Assembly: GCF_002949735.1 (NCBI RefSeq)
Contig: NZ_CP026681.1
Location: 7,966,501-8,030,500, forward strand
DNA length: 64,000 nt
Direction: 5' to 3'
DNA from: Nostoc sp. 'Peltigera membranacea cyanobiont' N6
Lineage (GTDB): Bacteria; Cyanobacteriota; Cyanobacteriia; Cyanobacteriales; Nostocaceae
Numbering within the stretch: the stretch's first letter is position 1; every line of letters begins with the position of its first letter. The notes under the pieces were generated by a model. The model searched no databases. It was not told the DNA's origin and saw only the letters and a program-made list of their open reading frames with translations. This document shows positions 34,830 through 44,140 of the stretch, piece by piece. A program made the position numbers and the translations under genes.

Positions 34830-36251
34830 ATGTACGAAAAGATTACCCCCCCCGCAGCCGGAGCAAAAATCACCTTCAAAAATGGTGAACCAATCGTACC
34901 GGACAATCCAATTATCCCTTTTATTCGCGGCGACGGCACAGGTATCGATATCTGGCCTGCTACCCAAAAAGTTCTTGATGCTGCGGTAGCTAAAGCATAT
35001 AAGGGTCAGCGTCAAATCAGTTGGTTCAAGGTTTACGCTGGTGACGAAGCTTGTGATTTATACGGTACTTATCAGTATTTGCCTCAGGATACTCTCACGG
35101 CTATTGAAGAATATGGTGTGGCTATTAAAGGGCCTTTGACAACTCCCATTGGGGGGGGAATTCGTTCTTTAAATGTGGCGCTGCGACAAATTTTTGACTT
35201 GTATGCCTGCGTGCGTCCTTGCCGTTACTATGCAGGTACACCCTCACCCCACAAAAATCCCGAAAAGCTTGATGTAATTGTTTATCGGGAGAATACAGAA
35301 GATATTTATTTGGGCATTGAGTGGCGACAAGGTAGCGAAATTGGCGATCGCTTAATTAAAATTCTCAATGAAGAATTAATCCCCGCCACCCCAGAACATG
35401 GAAAAAAACGCATTCCTCTTGATTCTGGTATTGGCATCAAACCCATCAGCAAAACTGGTTCCCAGCGTCTAGTTAGACGTGCCATCAAACATGCCTTGCT
35501 ATTGCCCAAAAACAAGCAACAGGTGACTTTGGTGCATAAGGGCAACATCATGAAGTACACCGAAGGCGCTTTCCGCGACTGGGGTTATGAACTAGCAACC
35601 AGCGAATTTCGCCAAGAAACTGTTACAGAACAAGAATCTTGGATTTTGAGTAACAAGGAAAAAAATCCGAATATTTCCTTGGAAGAAAACGCCCGCCAGA
35701 TTGAACCTGGGTTTGATAATCTTACCCCAGACAAGAAAGCGCAAGTTGTCAAGGAAGTTGAAACTGTTCTTAACACAATTTGGGCAACCCACGGCGAGGG
35801 CAAATGGAAAGAGAAAGTTTTAGTGAATGACCGGATTGCTGACAGTATTTTTCAACAAATCCAAACCAGACCGGATGAATATTCGATTTTGGCGACGATG
35901 AACTTGAACGGCGATTATTTGTCTGATGCGGCTGCGGCCATAGTTGGTGGATTAGGAATGGGGCCAGGGGCAAATATTGGTGATTCTAGTGCCATATTTG
36001 AAGCTACCCACGGCACTGCACCCAAACACGCCGGCTTAGATCGGATTAATCCTGGTTCAGTGATTTTGTCTGGTGTGATGATGCTGGAATTTATGGGTTG
36101 GCAAGAAGCCGCAGACCTAGTTAAGAAAGGTTTAAGCGATGCGATCGCAAATAGTCAAGTCACCTACGATTTAGCCCGGTTGCTAGAACCGCCAGTTGAA
36201 CCCTTAAAATGTTCTGAATTTGCTGAGGCAATTATTCAGCATTTTGGTTAA
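34830..36251 (+). CDS. icd: NADP-dependent isocitrate dehydrogenase
   Basis: 473 residues, the cyanobacterial length (E. coli Icd has 416). GGGIRSLNVALRQIFDLYAC contains the substrate-binding serine and arginine. Other hallmarks are YRENTEDIYLGIEW, LVHKGNIMKYTEGAFRDWGY, DYLSDAAAAIVGGLGMGPGAN and EATHGTAPKHAG. It makes 2-oxoglutarate, the carbon skeleton for ammonium assimilation, because cyanobacteria lack an ordinary 2-oxoglutarate dehydrogenase. AGGAG at 34815-34819 is a good ribosome-binding site. In other cyanobacteria icd is under NtcA control, but I see no perfect GTAN8TAC here. Confidence 0.97.
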   Translation: MYEKITPPAAGAKITFKNGEPIVPDNPIIPFIRGDGTGIDIWPATQKVLDAAVAKAYKGQRQISWFKVYAGDEACDLYGTYQYLPQDTLTAIEEYGVAIKGPLTTPIGGGIRSLNVALRQIFDLYACVRPCRYYAGTPSPHKNPEKLDVIVYRENTEDIYLGIEWRQGSEIGDRLIKILNEELIPATPEHGKKRIPLDSGIGIKPISKTGSQRLVRRAIKHALLLPKNKQQVTLVHKGNIMKYTEGAFRDWGYELATSEFRQETVTEQESWILSNKEKNPNISLEENARQIEPGFDNLTPDKKAQVVKEVETVLNTIWATHGEGKWKEKVLVNDRIADSIFQQIQTRPDEYSILATMNLNGDYLSDAAAAIVGGLGMGPGANIGDSSAIFEATHGTAPKHAGLDRINPGSVILSGVMMLEFMGWQEAADLVKKGLSDAIANSQVTYDLARLLEPPVEPLKCSEFAEAIIQHFG

Positions 36252-36313
36252 GTGTATTAGGGCTAATTAGTCGAATCAAAAGACCTCTCCCTGGTTTTAC
36301 TACGCAAAATCTG

Positions 36314-36336
36314 TCCCTCTCCGAGTCGGAGAGGGA
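36314..36336. terminator. Hairpin downstream of icd
   Basis: TCCCTCTCCGA and TCGGAGAGGGA are perfect complements around one base, followed by AAAATACTTG. It lies 63 bp after the icd stop in the spacer before convergent mtnA. It could be a bidirectional terminator; there is no long T-run. Confidence 0.5.
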
Positions 36337-36476
36337 AAATACTTGAACTTTATTTCAAAACAGGGAAAGGTTCATTTTTAATAGTCTGTCAATCAACTTT
36401 GTATTTCTCTTTTTCTTCCTTTGCGTCCTTTGCGGTTCGTTCCTTTACCTTTCAAACTTCGCTTAGAGATTGCCAA

Positions 36477-37541
36477 TTACACTAATTGCTTTACCTGTGA
36501 TTTTGCTAATTTCTCAGGTGCGATCGCTCCATTCTCTGTAATAATCGCTGTAATCAAATTAGCCGGAGTCACATCAAAAGCTGGGTTGTAAAAATCTACA
36601 CCTTCAGGCGTGAGAATAGTATCCCCTACTTGATAGATTTCTGTTGGATCGCGTTCCTCAATGGGAATTTGGCTGCCATCGGCTAATTCAAAATCAACGG
36701 TGGAAAGGGGTGCAGCAACAAAGAAGGGGATATTATGGGCTTTAGCTGCGATCGCAACACTATATGTACCAATTTTATTAGCAGTGTCACCATTAGCAGC
36801 AATGCGATCGGCACCCACAACTACAGCATGAATCAAACCCTGTTTCATGCAATGGGCTGCCATATTATCAGTAATTAATGTTACTGGAATCCCTTCTTGC
36901 ACACATTCCCAAGCGGTGAGTTTTGCACCTTGCAAACGGGGACGGGTTTCGTCGGCAAATAAACGTTCTAAACGTCCTTCCCTCCAAGCGGAACGCACAA
37001 CACCTAAAGCAGTGCCATAACCAGCCGTAGCTAGCGCCCCAGCATTGCAGTGGGTAAGTAGCGTCAGCCTTTCGGGGGTAGTGGGCAAAACTGCCAAACC
37101 ATTGTCGCCGATCGCTTGACAAGTTTGCAAGTCTTCAGTATTAATTGCTTGGGCTGTCTGCAAAAGAGTTTGCTTGATTTCTTCTACCGTTCCCAGTGTT
37201 TCGTAGGCGGTTTTGATCATTCGGCTAATTGCCCAAAATAAATTTACCGCCGTCGGACGAGTAGAACGTAATAACTGGGCAATTTTATCTAAGTGTTGCA
37301 AAAATTCGGTGCGATCGCTAGTTTCAATTTCCCTTGCGCCAAGATACATTCCATAAGCCGCAGCTACACCAATTGCCGGCGCACCCCGCACAATCATTGT
37401 TTTAATTGCCCGCGCCATATCTTCACTGCGGTGAATTTCGACAAATTCATACTCGTTGGGTAGGCGGGTTTGGTCAATTAGTGACACTGAGTCGTTGTGC
37501 CAAATAACGGGATAAACCTGGTTTGTGGAAGGTATCAACAT
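36477..37541 (-). CDS. mtnA: S-methyl-5-thioribose-1-phosphate isomerase
   Basis: 354 residues. MIVRGAPAIGVAAAYGMYLG is the family N-terminal signature. Catalytic-region motifs are THCNAGALATAGYGTALGV (Cys), ETRPRLQGAKLTAWE, VVVGADRIAANGDTANKIGT (Asp) and FFVAAPLSTVDFE. It isomerises methylthioribose-1-phosphate to methylthioribulose-1-phosphate in methionine salvage. It resembles eIF2B regulatory subunits, but the AGALATAG motif favours MtnA. No other salvage gene is nearby. Confidence 0.93.
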   Translation of the reverse strand: MLIPSTNQVYPVIWHNDSVSLIDQTRLPNEYEFVEIHRSEDMARAIKTMIVRGAPAIGVAAAYGMYLGAREIETSDRTEFLQHLDKIAQLLRSTRPTAVNLFWAISRMIKTAYETLGTVEEIKQTLLQTAQAINTEDLQTCQAIGDNGLAVLPTTPERLTLLTHCNAGALATAGYGTALGVVRSAWREGRLERLFADETRPRLQGAKLTAWECVQEGIPVTLITDNMAAHCMKQGLIHAVVVGADRIAANGDTANKIGTYSVAIAAKAHNIPFFVAAPLSTVDFELADGSQIPIEERDPTEIYQVGDTILTPEGVDFYNPAFDVTPANLITAIITENGAIAPEKLAKSQVKQLV

Positions 37542-37742
37542 AATTCGTAATTGATAATTCGTAATTCGTAATTGTAAGACACTTATTCATTCGGTAGGCG
37601 AGTTTTGGCTCAAAATCTGATGTGCTAAATAAATCAGCGTCAATATTTATGCGTTAGACTAGCTTATCGTAGCGATCGCTTTAATGAAGGAAGGCGTAAG
37701 CGCAGCCCAACTTAGCCTTTTTTAAGCTAGTTTTGAGGGTTT

Positions 37743-37790
37743 GTAGTAAGGACTTTAGTACTGAAAAATAAGGACTAAAGTCCTTACTAC
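37743..37790. repeat. 17-bp perfect inverted repeat (GTAGTAAGGACTTTAGT)
   Basis: The left arm at 37743-37759 and the right arm at 37774-37790 are exact complements, separated by 14 bp. It lies downstream of the leftward RTX gene, where it could work as a terminator. Dispersed Nostoc repeats of this wording are familiar to me, but I cannot verify copy number. Confidence 0.75.
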
Positions 37791-37827
37791 GAACTTGATT
37801 ATCTATCAATTGAAAGTTGACAGAGTA

Positions 37828-40488
37828 CTAGGCAATCAGACTGAAATTGCTACTACTGAGAGTAATATCAGAATTTCCTAAACGGGCAAATTCAAACACT
37901 GTTCCTGTACCCAGAACGTTGCCATCTTGGTTATAGAATAGGCTGCCACTACTTTGGCTAAAGACAATACGCGCATTACTAGCGTTGACGAATTGATTAC
38001 CAGTGACAACTGCAAAGTCAGTTAAAGCCTGACCTGCACTATTAGTAATAGCATTAAAGGTGGTTTTACTCAGCACAATCTGGTCTTGTCCGGCTTGAAA
38101 CTCGGTGATGTAATCAACACCTAAGCTTGTGTTAAAGACAGCATTGCTTTGGAACAGATATTTATCATTACCAACTCCACCTGTAAGAGTATCATTACCA
38201 TTGCCTCCTCCAAGAGTGTCATTTCCGTCACCGCCAATCAAAGTGTTATTCAGTGTATTACCAGTGAGAATATCATTGCCTGTGCCACCTGTTGCATTTT
38301 CAATCGCGTTATTGGCAGAGAGAATGAGTTTGAGATTACTGTTAACCGTTTGCGAGGTGGTTAAACCTAGATTCAGGTTGACGGCAACTGTAGTACCGCT
38401 AAAGTTAATAGTATCAGTACCACCAGTTGAGGTTTCTGTAATTGTGTCGGTTCCCAAGGCACTATCAGCTATGAAAGAATAGGTATCATTTCCTGTTAAC
38501 CCTTGGAGTTGATCGTTTCCGCCACCACCAATTAAAGTGTTATTCAGTGTATTACCAGTGAGAGTGTCATTACCTGTGCCACCTGTTGCATTTTCGATAA
38601 CGTTATTGGCAGAGAGAATGAGTTTGAGATTACTATTAACCGTTTGCGAGGTGGTTAAACCTAGATTTAGGTTGACGGCAACTGTAGTACCGCTAAAGTT
38701 AATAGTATCAGTACCACCAGTTGAGGTTTCTGTAATTGTGTCGGTTCCCAAGGCACTATCAGCTATGAAAGAATAGGTATCATTTCCTGTTAACCCTTGG
38801 AGTTGATCGTTTCCGCCACCACCAATTAAAGTGTTATTCAGTGTATTACCAGTGAGAGTGTCATTACCTGTGCCACCTGTTGCATTTTCGATAACGTTAT
38901 TGGCAGAGAGAATGAGTTTGAGATTACTATTAACCGTTTGCGAGGTGGTTAAACCTAGATTTAGGTTGACGGCAACTGTAGTACCGCTAAAGTTAATAGT
39001 ATCAGTACCACCAGTTGAGGTTTCTGTAATTGTGTCGGTTCCCAAGGCACTATCAGCTATGAAAGAATAGGTATCATTCCCCGCACCACCATACAAAGTA
39101 TCATCACCAGAACCACCTTCAAAACGGTCATCTCCTTGTTCACCAAACAGGACATCATTACCCCGAAATCCTCTGAGGGTATCATTACCTAAACCGCCAA
39201 ATAATTGATCTGCGAAGTTAGTACCATCAACAGTCTGAGCCTGGTTAACAGTATTCAACAGGAAATCACTGGCTTGTAGTAGGTTAGGATTGATGCCATT
39301 GAGTTTCAGTTGGGATATATCACCATTAAAAAAAGTCGTAATCAAAGCATTGTCTTGACCGTCATTACTGATGAGTAATTGCAGGGTAGTCCAATCATTA
39401 ATGTTGAGGCTTCTGAGGTCAATCTTGTCCTGTCCACGCACAAAATCTGTGACTACATCTCTGTCTTGAGAGTAGGCAAAATTGAAAACATCATTACCTG
39501 TCCCACCATACAAAGTATCATCACCAGAACCACCTTCAAAACGGTCATCTCCTTGTTCACCAAACAGGACATCATCACCCCGAAATCCTCTGAGGGTATC
39601 ATTACCTAAACCGCCAAATAATTGATCTGCGAAGTTAGTACCATCAACAGTCTGAGCCTGGTTAACAGTATTCAACAGGAGATCACTGGCTTGTAGTAGG
39701 TTAGGATTGATGCCATTGAGTTTCAGTTGGGATATATCACCATTAAAAAAAGTCGTAATCAAAGCATTGTCTTGACCGTCATTACTGATGAGTAATTGCA
39801 GGGTAGTCCAATCATTAATGTTGAGGCTTCTGAGGTCAATCTTGTCCTGTCCACGCACAAAATCTGTGACTACATCTCTGTCTTGAGAGTAGGCAAAATT
39901 GAAAACATCATTACCTGTCCCACCATACAAAGTATCATCACCAGAACCACCTTCAAAACGGTCATCTCCTTGTTCACCAAACAGGACATCATCACCCCGA
40001 AATCCTCTGAGGGTATCATTACCTAAACCGCCAAATAATTGATCTGCGAAGTTAGTACCATCAACAGTCTGAGCCTGGTTAACAATATTCAACAGGAAAT
40101 CACTGGCTTGTAGTAGGTTAGGATTGATGCCATTGAGTTTCAGTTGGGATATATCACCATTAAAAAAAGTCGTAATCAAAGCATTGTTTTGACCGTCATT
40201 AGTAATCAGCTTTTGTAGGTTAGTCCAATCACCAATGTTCAGGCTTCTGACATCAATTTTGTCTTGTCCTCGGACAAAATCCATGACTACATCGTTGTCT
40301 TGATTGTATGCCAAGTCAAATACATCATTCCCTGCCCCACCATACAAAGTATCATTGCCCCTACCACCTTCTAAACGATCATTTCCGCCTAGCCCAGAAA
40401 GGGTATCATTACCGTTTAAGCCTTGAATAGTATCATTTCCAGAAGTGCCGACTAAATTATCGTTATTGTTTGTTCCTTGAATAGCCAT
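37828..40488 (-). CDS. Calcium-binding RTX (hemolysin-type) repeat protein
   Basis: 886 residues made of GGxGxDxLxGG nonapeptide blocks, which bind Ca2+ in a parallel beta-roll, typically after type I secretion. The layout is an N-terminal RTX block; then three 139-residue units, each with a beta-roll block and a DVVTDFVRGQDKIDLR-like segment reminiscent of serralysin C-terminal domains; then three 98-residue units (GNDTYSFIADSALGTDTITE...); then a C-terminal FEFARLGNSDITLSSSNFSLIA segment with aromatic residues, as in type I secretion tails. No protease or other catalytic domain and no signal peptide is visible. A structural or surface role is likely. The internal units are almost identical at DNA level. 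Confidence 0.88.
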   Translation of the reverse strand: MAIQGTNNNDNLVGTSGNDTIQGLNGNDTLSGLGGNDRLEGGRGNDTLYGGAGNDVFDLAYNQDNDVVMDFVRGQDKIDVRSLNIGDWTNLQKLITNDGQNNALITTFFNGDISQLKLNGINPNLLQASDFLLNIVNQAQTVDGTNFADQLFGGLGNDTLRGFRGDDVLFGEQGDDRFEGGSGDDTLYGGTGNDVFNFAYSQDRDVVTDFVRGQDKIDLRSLNINDWTTLQLLISNDGQDNALITTFFNGDISQLKLNGINPNLLQASDLLLNTVNQAQTVDGTNFADQLFGGLGNDTLRGFRGDDVLFGEQGDDRFEGGSGDDTLYGGTGNDVFNFAYSQDRDVVTDFVRGQDKIDLRSLNINDWTTLQLLISNDGQDNALITTFFNGDISQLKLNGINPNLLQASDFLLNTVNQAQTVDGTNFADQLFGGLGNDTLRGFRGNDVLFGEQGDDRFEGGSGDDTLYGGAGNDTYSFIADSALGTDTITETSTGGTDTINFSGTTVAVNLNLGLTTSQTVNSNLKLILSANNVIENATGGTGNDTLTGNTLNNTLIGGGGNDQLQGLTGNDTYSFIADSALGTDTITETSTGGTDTINFSGTTVAVNLNLGLTTSQTVNSNLKLILSANNVIENATGGTGNDTLTGNTLNNTLIGGGGNDQLQGLTGNDTYSFIADSALGTDTITETSTGGTDTINFSGTTVAVNLNLGLTTSQTVNSNLKLILSANNAIENATGGTGNDILTGNTLNNTLIGGDGNDTLGGGNGNDTLTGGVGNDKYLFQSNAVFNTSLGVDYITEFQAGQDQIVLSKTTFNAITNSAGQALTDFAVVTGNQFVNASNARIVFSQSSGSLFYNQDGNVLGTGTVFEFARLGNSDITLSSSNFSLIA
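38178..39059 (-). repeat. Three tandem 294-bp units inside the RTX gene
   Basis: A 98-codon unit is repeated with a period of 294 bp. Two copies are almost identical and the one nearest 38178 has a few changes. Boundaries are approximate. Confidence 0.8.
39180..40430 (-). repeat. Three tandem 417-bp units inside the RTX gene
   Basis: A 139-codon unit is repeated with a period of 417 bp. The two copies nearer 39180 are almost identical over their length. The copy nearest the gene start is more diverged (for example NLQKLITNDGQNN against TLQLLISNDGQDN). Boundaries are approximate. Confidence 0.8.
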
Positions 40489-40541
40489 AGTTTTACTAGC
40501 CTTTTTTGGGTTTCAGATATGCAGATATACTTTAGCACACT

Positions 40542-40559
40542 ATGTAATACGTATTACAT
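40542..40559. promoter_or_regulatory. Candidate NtcA site: perfect palindrome containing GTA-N8-TAC
   Basis: ATGTAATACGTATTACAT is a perfect 18-bp palindrome. Its core GTAATACGTATTAC is GTAN8TAC, the consensus of the nitrogen regulator NtcA. It lies 54 bp upstream of the RTX start. A canonical TAN3T box about 22 bp further on is not clearly present, so activation is uncertain. Repression or another dimeric regulator is equally possible. Confidence 0.5.
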
Positions 40560-40931
40560 GATTTTTTTAGCTCAATATTTAGTATTGAATATTAATTATT
40601 ATGTTGTTCTCTGCTTTTGAAATTTTGACAAAGACTCTTATATATTCAATATCGAAATATGGTTTTTTTTTGAAAAAGACCATGACAAAACACGAGGTTA
40701 AACTTCATTCGTTAAACCCATAAAAATATCAAGCGATCGCTTGCTACCAAATTGATGATACTAGTGAATTGATAGTATACTAATCGTAGTAATTAACTAG
40801 ATTAAGTATACAGATAATAAAGCGATAAAAATTAATTTAAGTAATTATTTAATACCTGATAGTTTTCGGTAATTGACTCAGGTTTAACCAAACACCATAT
40901 TACGGATATTAAACTTGTCGTTTTCAAAAGG

Positions 40932-40968
40932 GAATCGCCCACACTTGTGACTTAGGTGTGGGCGATTC
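40932..40968 (-). terminator. Rho-independent-like terminator of dxs
   Basis: GAATCGCCCACAC (40932-40944) and GTGTGGGCGATTC (40956-40968) form a perfect 13-bp GC-rich stem with an 11-nt loop, 18 bp beyond the dxs stop codon on the minus strand. The T-tract is short. Confidence 0.75.
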
Positions 40969-40985
40969 ATTCTACAAAAAATTAA

Positions 40986-42893
40986 CTAGACGACAGCAGA
41001 TACTTGCTGCTTAAAGAAAGCTGACAAAACTCTCTCTGCTATTTGATGACTAGTTAAACCTAGTTCTGTTTTAGATTCATCGGGTTCAGCATGATCTACT
41101 AACACATCTGGGACACCGAATCGCTTGACAGGAACGAGAATATCTGCATCCATTAAAGCTTCAACGATCGCACTACCAAAGCCACCCATGATACAACCTT
41201 CTTCTAGGGTGATGACACGGCCAATTTTCTTAGCTAAGGGTAAAATCAACTCGGTATCCAAAGGCTTAACAAAACGGGCATTGATTACAGTTGCTTCAAT
41301 GCCATGTTCGCTGAGAATTTCCGCAGCCTGCATTCCTGGATAGACCATTGTGCCATAAGCGACGATTAACACATCATCGCCAGTGCGGAGAATTTCGCTT
41401 TTACCAATTTCCAAAGGTTCCCAACCTTCCTCCATTAGGGGAACGCCGTAGCCATTGCCACGAGGATAGCGCATAGCGATCGGGCCACTGGTATGGTTAA
41501 CACCAGTTACTACCATGCGTTGCAGTTCTGCTTCGTCTTTCGGTGCCATGATTACAATGTTGGGAATGCAACGCAGATAAGCGATGTCATACATGCCCTG
41601 GTGAGTGGGGCCATCAGATCCAACAATTCCGGCCCGATCTAAGCAGAAAAATACTGGCAGATTTTGGATGCAGACATCGTGAATTATCTGGTCGTAAGCG
41701 CGTTGCAAAAAGGTAGAATAAATGGCGGCTACGGGGCGCATCCCTTGAGTTGCAAGTCCGGCTGCTAGGGTAATTGCGTGTTGTTCAGCAATGCCGACAT
41801 CAATATATTGATTGGGCAGTTTGGCTTGAAGTTTATCTAAACCTGTCCCCGTTGCCATCGCCGCAGTAATCCCAACGATTTTGGGGTTTTGTTCGGCGAG
41901 TTTCACCAGAGTGTGAGAAAAGACTTTGGCATAAGCCGGTGGTTTGGGTTTGCTGGAAGGAATGGCTTTGCCGGTTGCAACGTTGAATGGGCTTTGGGCG
42001 TGGTAGCCAACTTGATCTAGTTCAGCAATTTCATAGCCTTTGCCCTTAACTGTGGCTACGTGTACCAAAACTGGGCCTTGTATTTGATGTGCTTGTTGGA
42101 AGGTAGCAATCAATTCTTCGAGATTATGCCCATCTACTGGGCCAATGTAGGTAAAACCGAGTTCTTCAAAAACTGCCCCTACCTTGGGAACAGCCAAACG
42201 TTTCATACCTTCTTTGATGCGTCCGAGTTCGGGAGACAAAGATTCACCCACGAAGGGAATTTGCTTGAATTGTTCCTCAAGATTATCTTTGATAAATTGC
42301 ACCGGCTGGCTGAGGCGCATTTTGTTCAGATAGCGGGGAATCGCGCCGACGTTGCGAGATATAGACATGTCGTTGTCGTTGAGAACAACCAACAGGTTAG
42401 TTTTCGGCATGTGTCCCGCGTGGTTGATGGCTTCTAAAGCCATACCGCCAGTCAGCGCCCCATCCCCAATCACAGCAACGGCTTTAAATTTTTCGCCTTT
42501 CAAGTCTCGCGCTAAAGCCATGCCCAATGCTGCGGAAATACTTGTAGAAGCATGTCCAGCCCCGAAGTGGTCAAACTTGTTTTCACAGAGTTTGAGATAA
42601 CCAGCAACTCCGTCCTTTTGTCTGAGGGTGTGGAAGCGATCGTAGCGTCCTGTAAGGAGTTTGTGGGGATAGGCTTGGTGTCCTACATCCCAAATCACTT
42701 TATCCCGATCTAAGTCCAGTGTTTGGTAAAGTCCTAGCGTTAATTCTACAACACCCAACCCTGGCCCCAAGTGTCCACCATTAACTGCTACGGTTTGGAG
42801 ATGCTTATCTCGAATCTGACGGGCAATCTGTTGTAGTTGGCGAACAGATAAACCGTGCAACTGATTAGGATGGGTGATTTCGCTCAGATGCAT
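40986..42893 (-). CDS. dxs: 1-deoxy-D-xylulose-5-phosphate synthase
   Basis: 635 residues. The thiamine-diphosphate motif is GDGALTGGMALEAINHAG...VVLNDNDMSIS. Further hallmarks are LDRAGIVGSDGPTHQGMYD, AMRYPRGNG and EEGCIMGGFGSAI. It condenses pyruvate and glyceraldehyde-3-phosphate in the first step of the MEP pathway, which feeds carotenoids, phytol and quinones. The length matches the family. A clear terminator follows it. Confidence 0.97.
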   Translation of the reverse strand: MHLSEITHPNQLHGLSVRQLQQIARQIRDKHLQTVAVNGGHLGPGLGVVELTLGLYQTLDLDRDKVIWDVGHQAYPHKLLTGRYDRFHTLRQKDGVAGYLKLCENKFDHFGAGHASTSISAALGMALARDLKGEKFKAVAVIGDGALTGGMALEAINHAGHMPKTNLLVVLNDNDMSISRNVGAIPRYLNKMRLSQPVQFIKDNLEEQFKQIPFVGESLSPELGRIKEGMKRLAVPKVGAVFEELGFTYIGPVDGHNLEELIATFQQAHQIQGPVLVHVATVKGKGYEIAELDQVGYHAQSPFNVATGKAIPSSKPKPPAYAKVFSHTLVKLAEQNPKIVGITAAMATGTGLDKLQAKLPNQYIDVGIAEQHAITLAAGLATQGMRPVAAIYSTFLQRAYDQIIHDVCIQNLPVFFCLDRAGIVGSDGPTHQGMYDIAYLRCIPNIVIMAPKDEAELQRMVVTGVNHTSGPIAMRYPRGNGYGVPLMEEGWEPLEIGKSEILRTGDDVLIVAYGTMVYPGMQAAEILSEHGIEATVINARFVKPLDTELILPLAKKIGRVITLEEGCIMGGFGSAIVEALMDADILVPVKRFGVPDVLVDHAEPDESKTELGLTSHQIAERVLSAFFKQQVSAVV

Positions 42894-43245
42894 ATTATAG
42901 TGTTTTCCTCTTTAACTTCCAGTTTCGGTATTTTGATTTTCCCACGGTCGGGTTGTCCACATAATCACACTCTTACATTGTTACTAAGTTGTAGTGGAAA
43001 GTATAACTTCGTAATTAATAATGGTGAAAAATCTCTAAATCATTAACAATTCGTCAAAATCAGGTTTAGATCGCATAAACTAATAGCACATTTGTCAATA
43101 AGTAATGCCACTTAAATGCACTCCGCAATTTGTATAGAAAATCAAGCTTTCAGAAGCATTCTGCGGAAATTATTGAACTCGGTCAATCAGTTTTGCTTTT
43201 TGAAGCGATCGCAAAACACAGTTAAATATCTTAATTTCCAGCTAT

Positions 43246-43404
43246 ATGTTCAGCAGAATTGCTAGCAAGTATTTAATAATTATTTTATTATTCTGTCTAA
43301 CCTTATTAGCGATCGCTAGTTCATCTAGGCGCAACAAATATGTCTTAGCTAAATTCAGTATTTACTTAAATATCCCCGACTTCTCAAAGAAATCGGGGAT
43401 CTAA
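43246..43404 (+). CDS. Possible small membrane or secreted peptide, 52 aa
   Basis: ATG 43246 opens a 52-codon frame: a basic start (MFSRIASKYL), a hydrophobic stretch (IIILLFCLTLLAIASSS) and a polar tail ending KKSGI. The shape suits a signal or anchor peptide. There is no Shine-Dalgarno sequence, and its last codons are made by the dispersed hairpin at 43372-43401, which argues against conservation. Confidence 0.25.
   Translation: MFSRIASKYLIIILLFCLTLLAIASSSRRNKYVLAKFSIYLNIPDFSKKSGI
43372..43401. terminator. Hairpin repeat ATCCCCGACTTCT / AGAAATCGGGGAT
   Basis: 13-bp arms with one mismatch and a short loop, 36 bp beyond the stop of the leftward gene at 43437. It can serve as its terminator. 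The wording is that of a dispersed Nostoc hairpin. Confidence 0.55.
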
Positions 43405-43436
43405 GCCTTTCGATTTTCACAAATCAAACAAGACTA

Positions 43437-43898
43437 CTATTTACCAAACGCATCCTTGATGCTATCAACAGTGCGTTCAACAGCATTTTTTGTATTGTCT
43501 ACTGCTTTCTGTGTCCGAGCGGAATCTTCATTTGCTCTTTTTTGAATTGTAGCCGCGTCTCTCTTTGCTTTGCGTTCAGCAAAACTACCACTTTCTGTTG
43601 ATTGGTCAACTTTACTGGCGTTGTCCCTAGCAGCTTGCTTAACTTTATCTGCTGTCTCTTGGATGAAATTCTTGGCTCGTCCAGCATCTTCACTGGCTTT
43701 ATCTTGAACTTTGTCGCCCGCATCTTTTGATGCAATCAAGGTTGCAGCTGGATCGGCAATTGCTGAGGTGTTCGAGAAAAATGCACCTTGCCAAACAAAA
43801 GCGATCGCTAACATACAAAACAGTGTTGTAGCCATCCAGCGTTTTACTGTGGAAAGCTGCTTTGTAAAATAATTCGATTTCATAGAATACAATCTCAT
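43437..43898 (-). CDS. Secreted or anchored hypothetical protein rich in charged amphipathic helices
   Basis: 153 residues. A signal-like hydrophobic segment spans about 22-45 (WMATTLFCMLAIAFVWQGAFF), with an AIADPAA cleavage-like site. The rest is Lys/Asp/Ala-rich and helical, with repeats such as DKVQDKASEDAGRAKNF, DKVKQAARDNASK and KNAVERTVDSIKDAFGK. This resembles LEA-like or lipid-surface helices. I recognise no named family. An alternative start is ATG 43883. Confidence 0.72.
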   Translation of the reverse strand: MRLYSMKSNYFTKQLSTVKRWMATTLFCMLAIAFVWQGAFFSNTSAIADPAATLIASKDAGDKVQDKASEDAGRAKNFIQETADKVKQAARDNASKVDQSTESGSFAERKAKRDAATIQKRANEDSARTQKAVDNTKNAVERTVDSIKDAFGK

Positions 43899-44055
43899 GT
43901 GATTTAGTATACTATTTTTACTTCATTTAGTTTCTTCGCCATATCGATCTATAGATAGAAATTGTTGCGTCATTAGTCATGAAACAAGTTCACTATTTTG
44001 ATAGATTGAAATTTGAGTAAAGATTTTTTGCTGGTAATTAAACAACGGAATTAAA

Positions 44056-44075
44056 GTCCCCCTTTTTAAGGGGGA
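44056..44075. repeat. Short hairpin TCCCCCTTTTTAAGGGGGA
   Basis: A near-perfect palindrome of the CCCCCTTT/AAAGGGGG kind, followed by GGGGGAT direct copies, in the 242-bp spacer after the aldo/keto reductase gene. It may act as a terminator for that minus-strand gene. Confidence 0.5.
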
Positions 44076-44140
44076 TTTAGGGGGATCTAAGAGTATTTGA
44101 TACATCACTAAAGACTTTTCAGACATCCTCTAAGAAAGCA

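Larger units (their letters stand above)
40489..40985. other. Intergenic region upstream of the RTX gene
   Basis: 497 bp, AT-rich. It holds a palindromic NtcA-like site (40542-40559) close to the RTX start and the dxs terminator (40932-40968). I see no small gene. Confidence 0.5.
42894..43436. other. Intergenic region upstream of dxs
   Basis: 543 bp. It contains two HIP1-type sites, a possible 52-codon plus-strand gene (43246-43404, listed separately) and a hairpin at 43372-43401. No regulatory motif was recognised upstream of dxs. Confidence 0.45.

Noticed and set aside
38129..40026. Several plus-strand frames of 71-117 codons repeated at regular spacing
   Set aside because: They are antisense shadows of the repeated RTX units; their regular spacing only reflects the 294- and 417-bp repeats.
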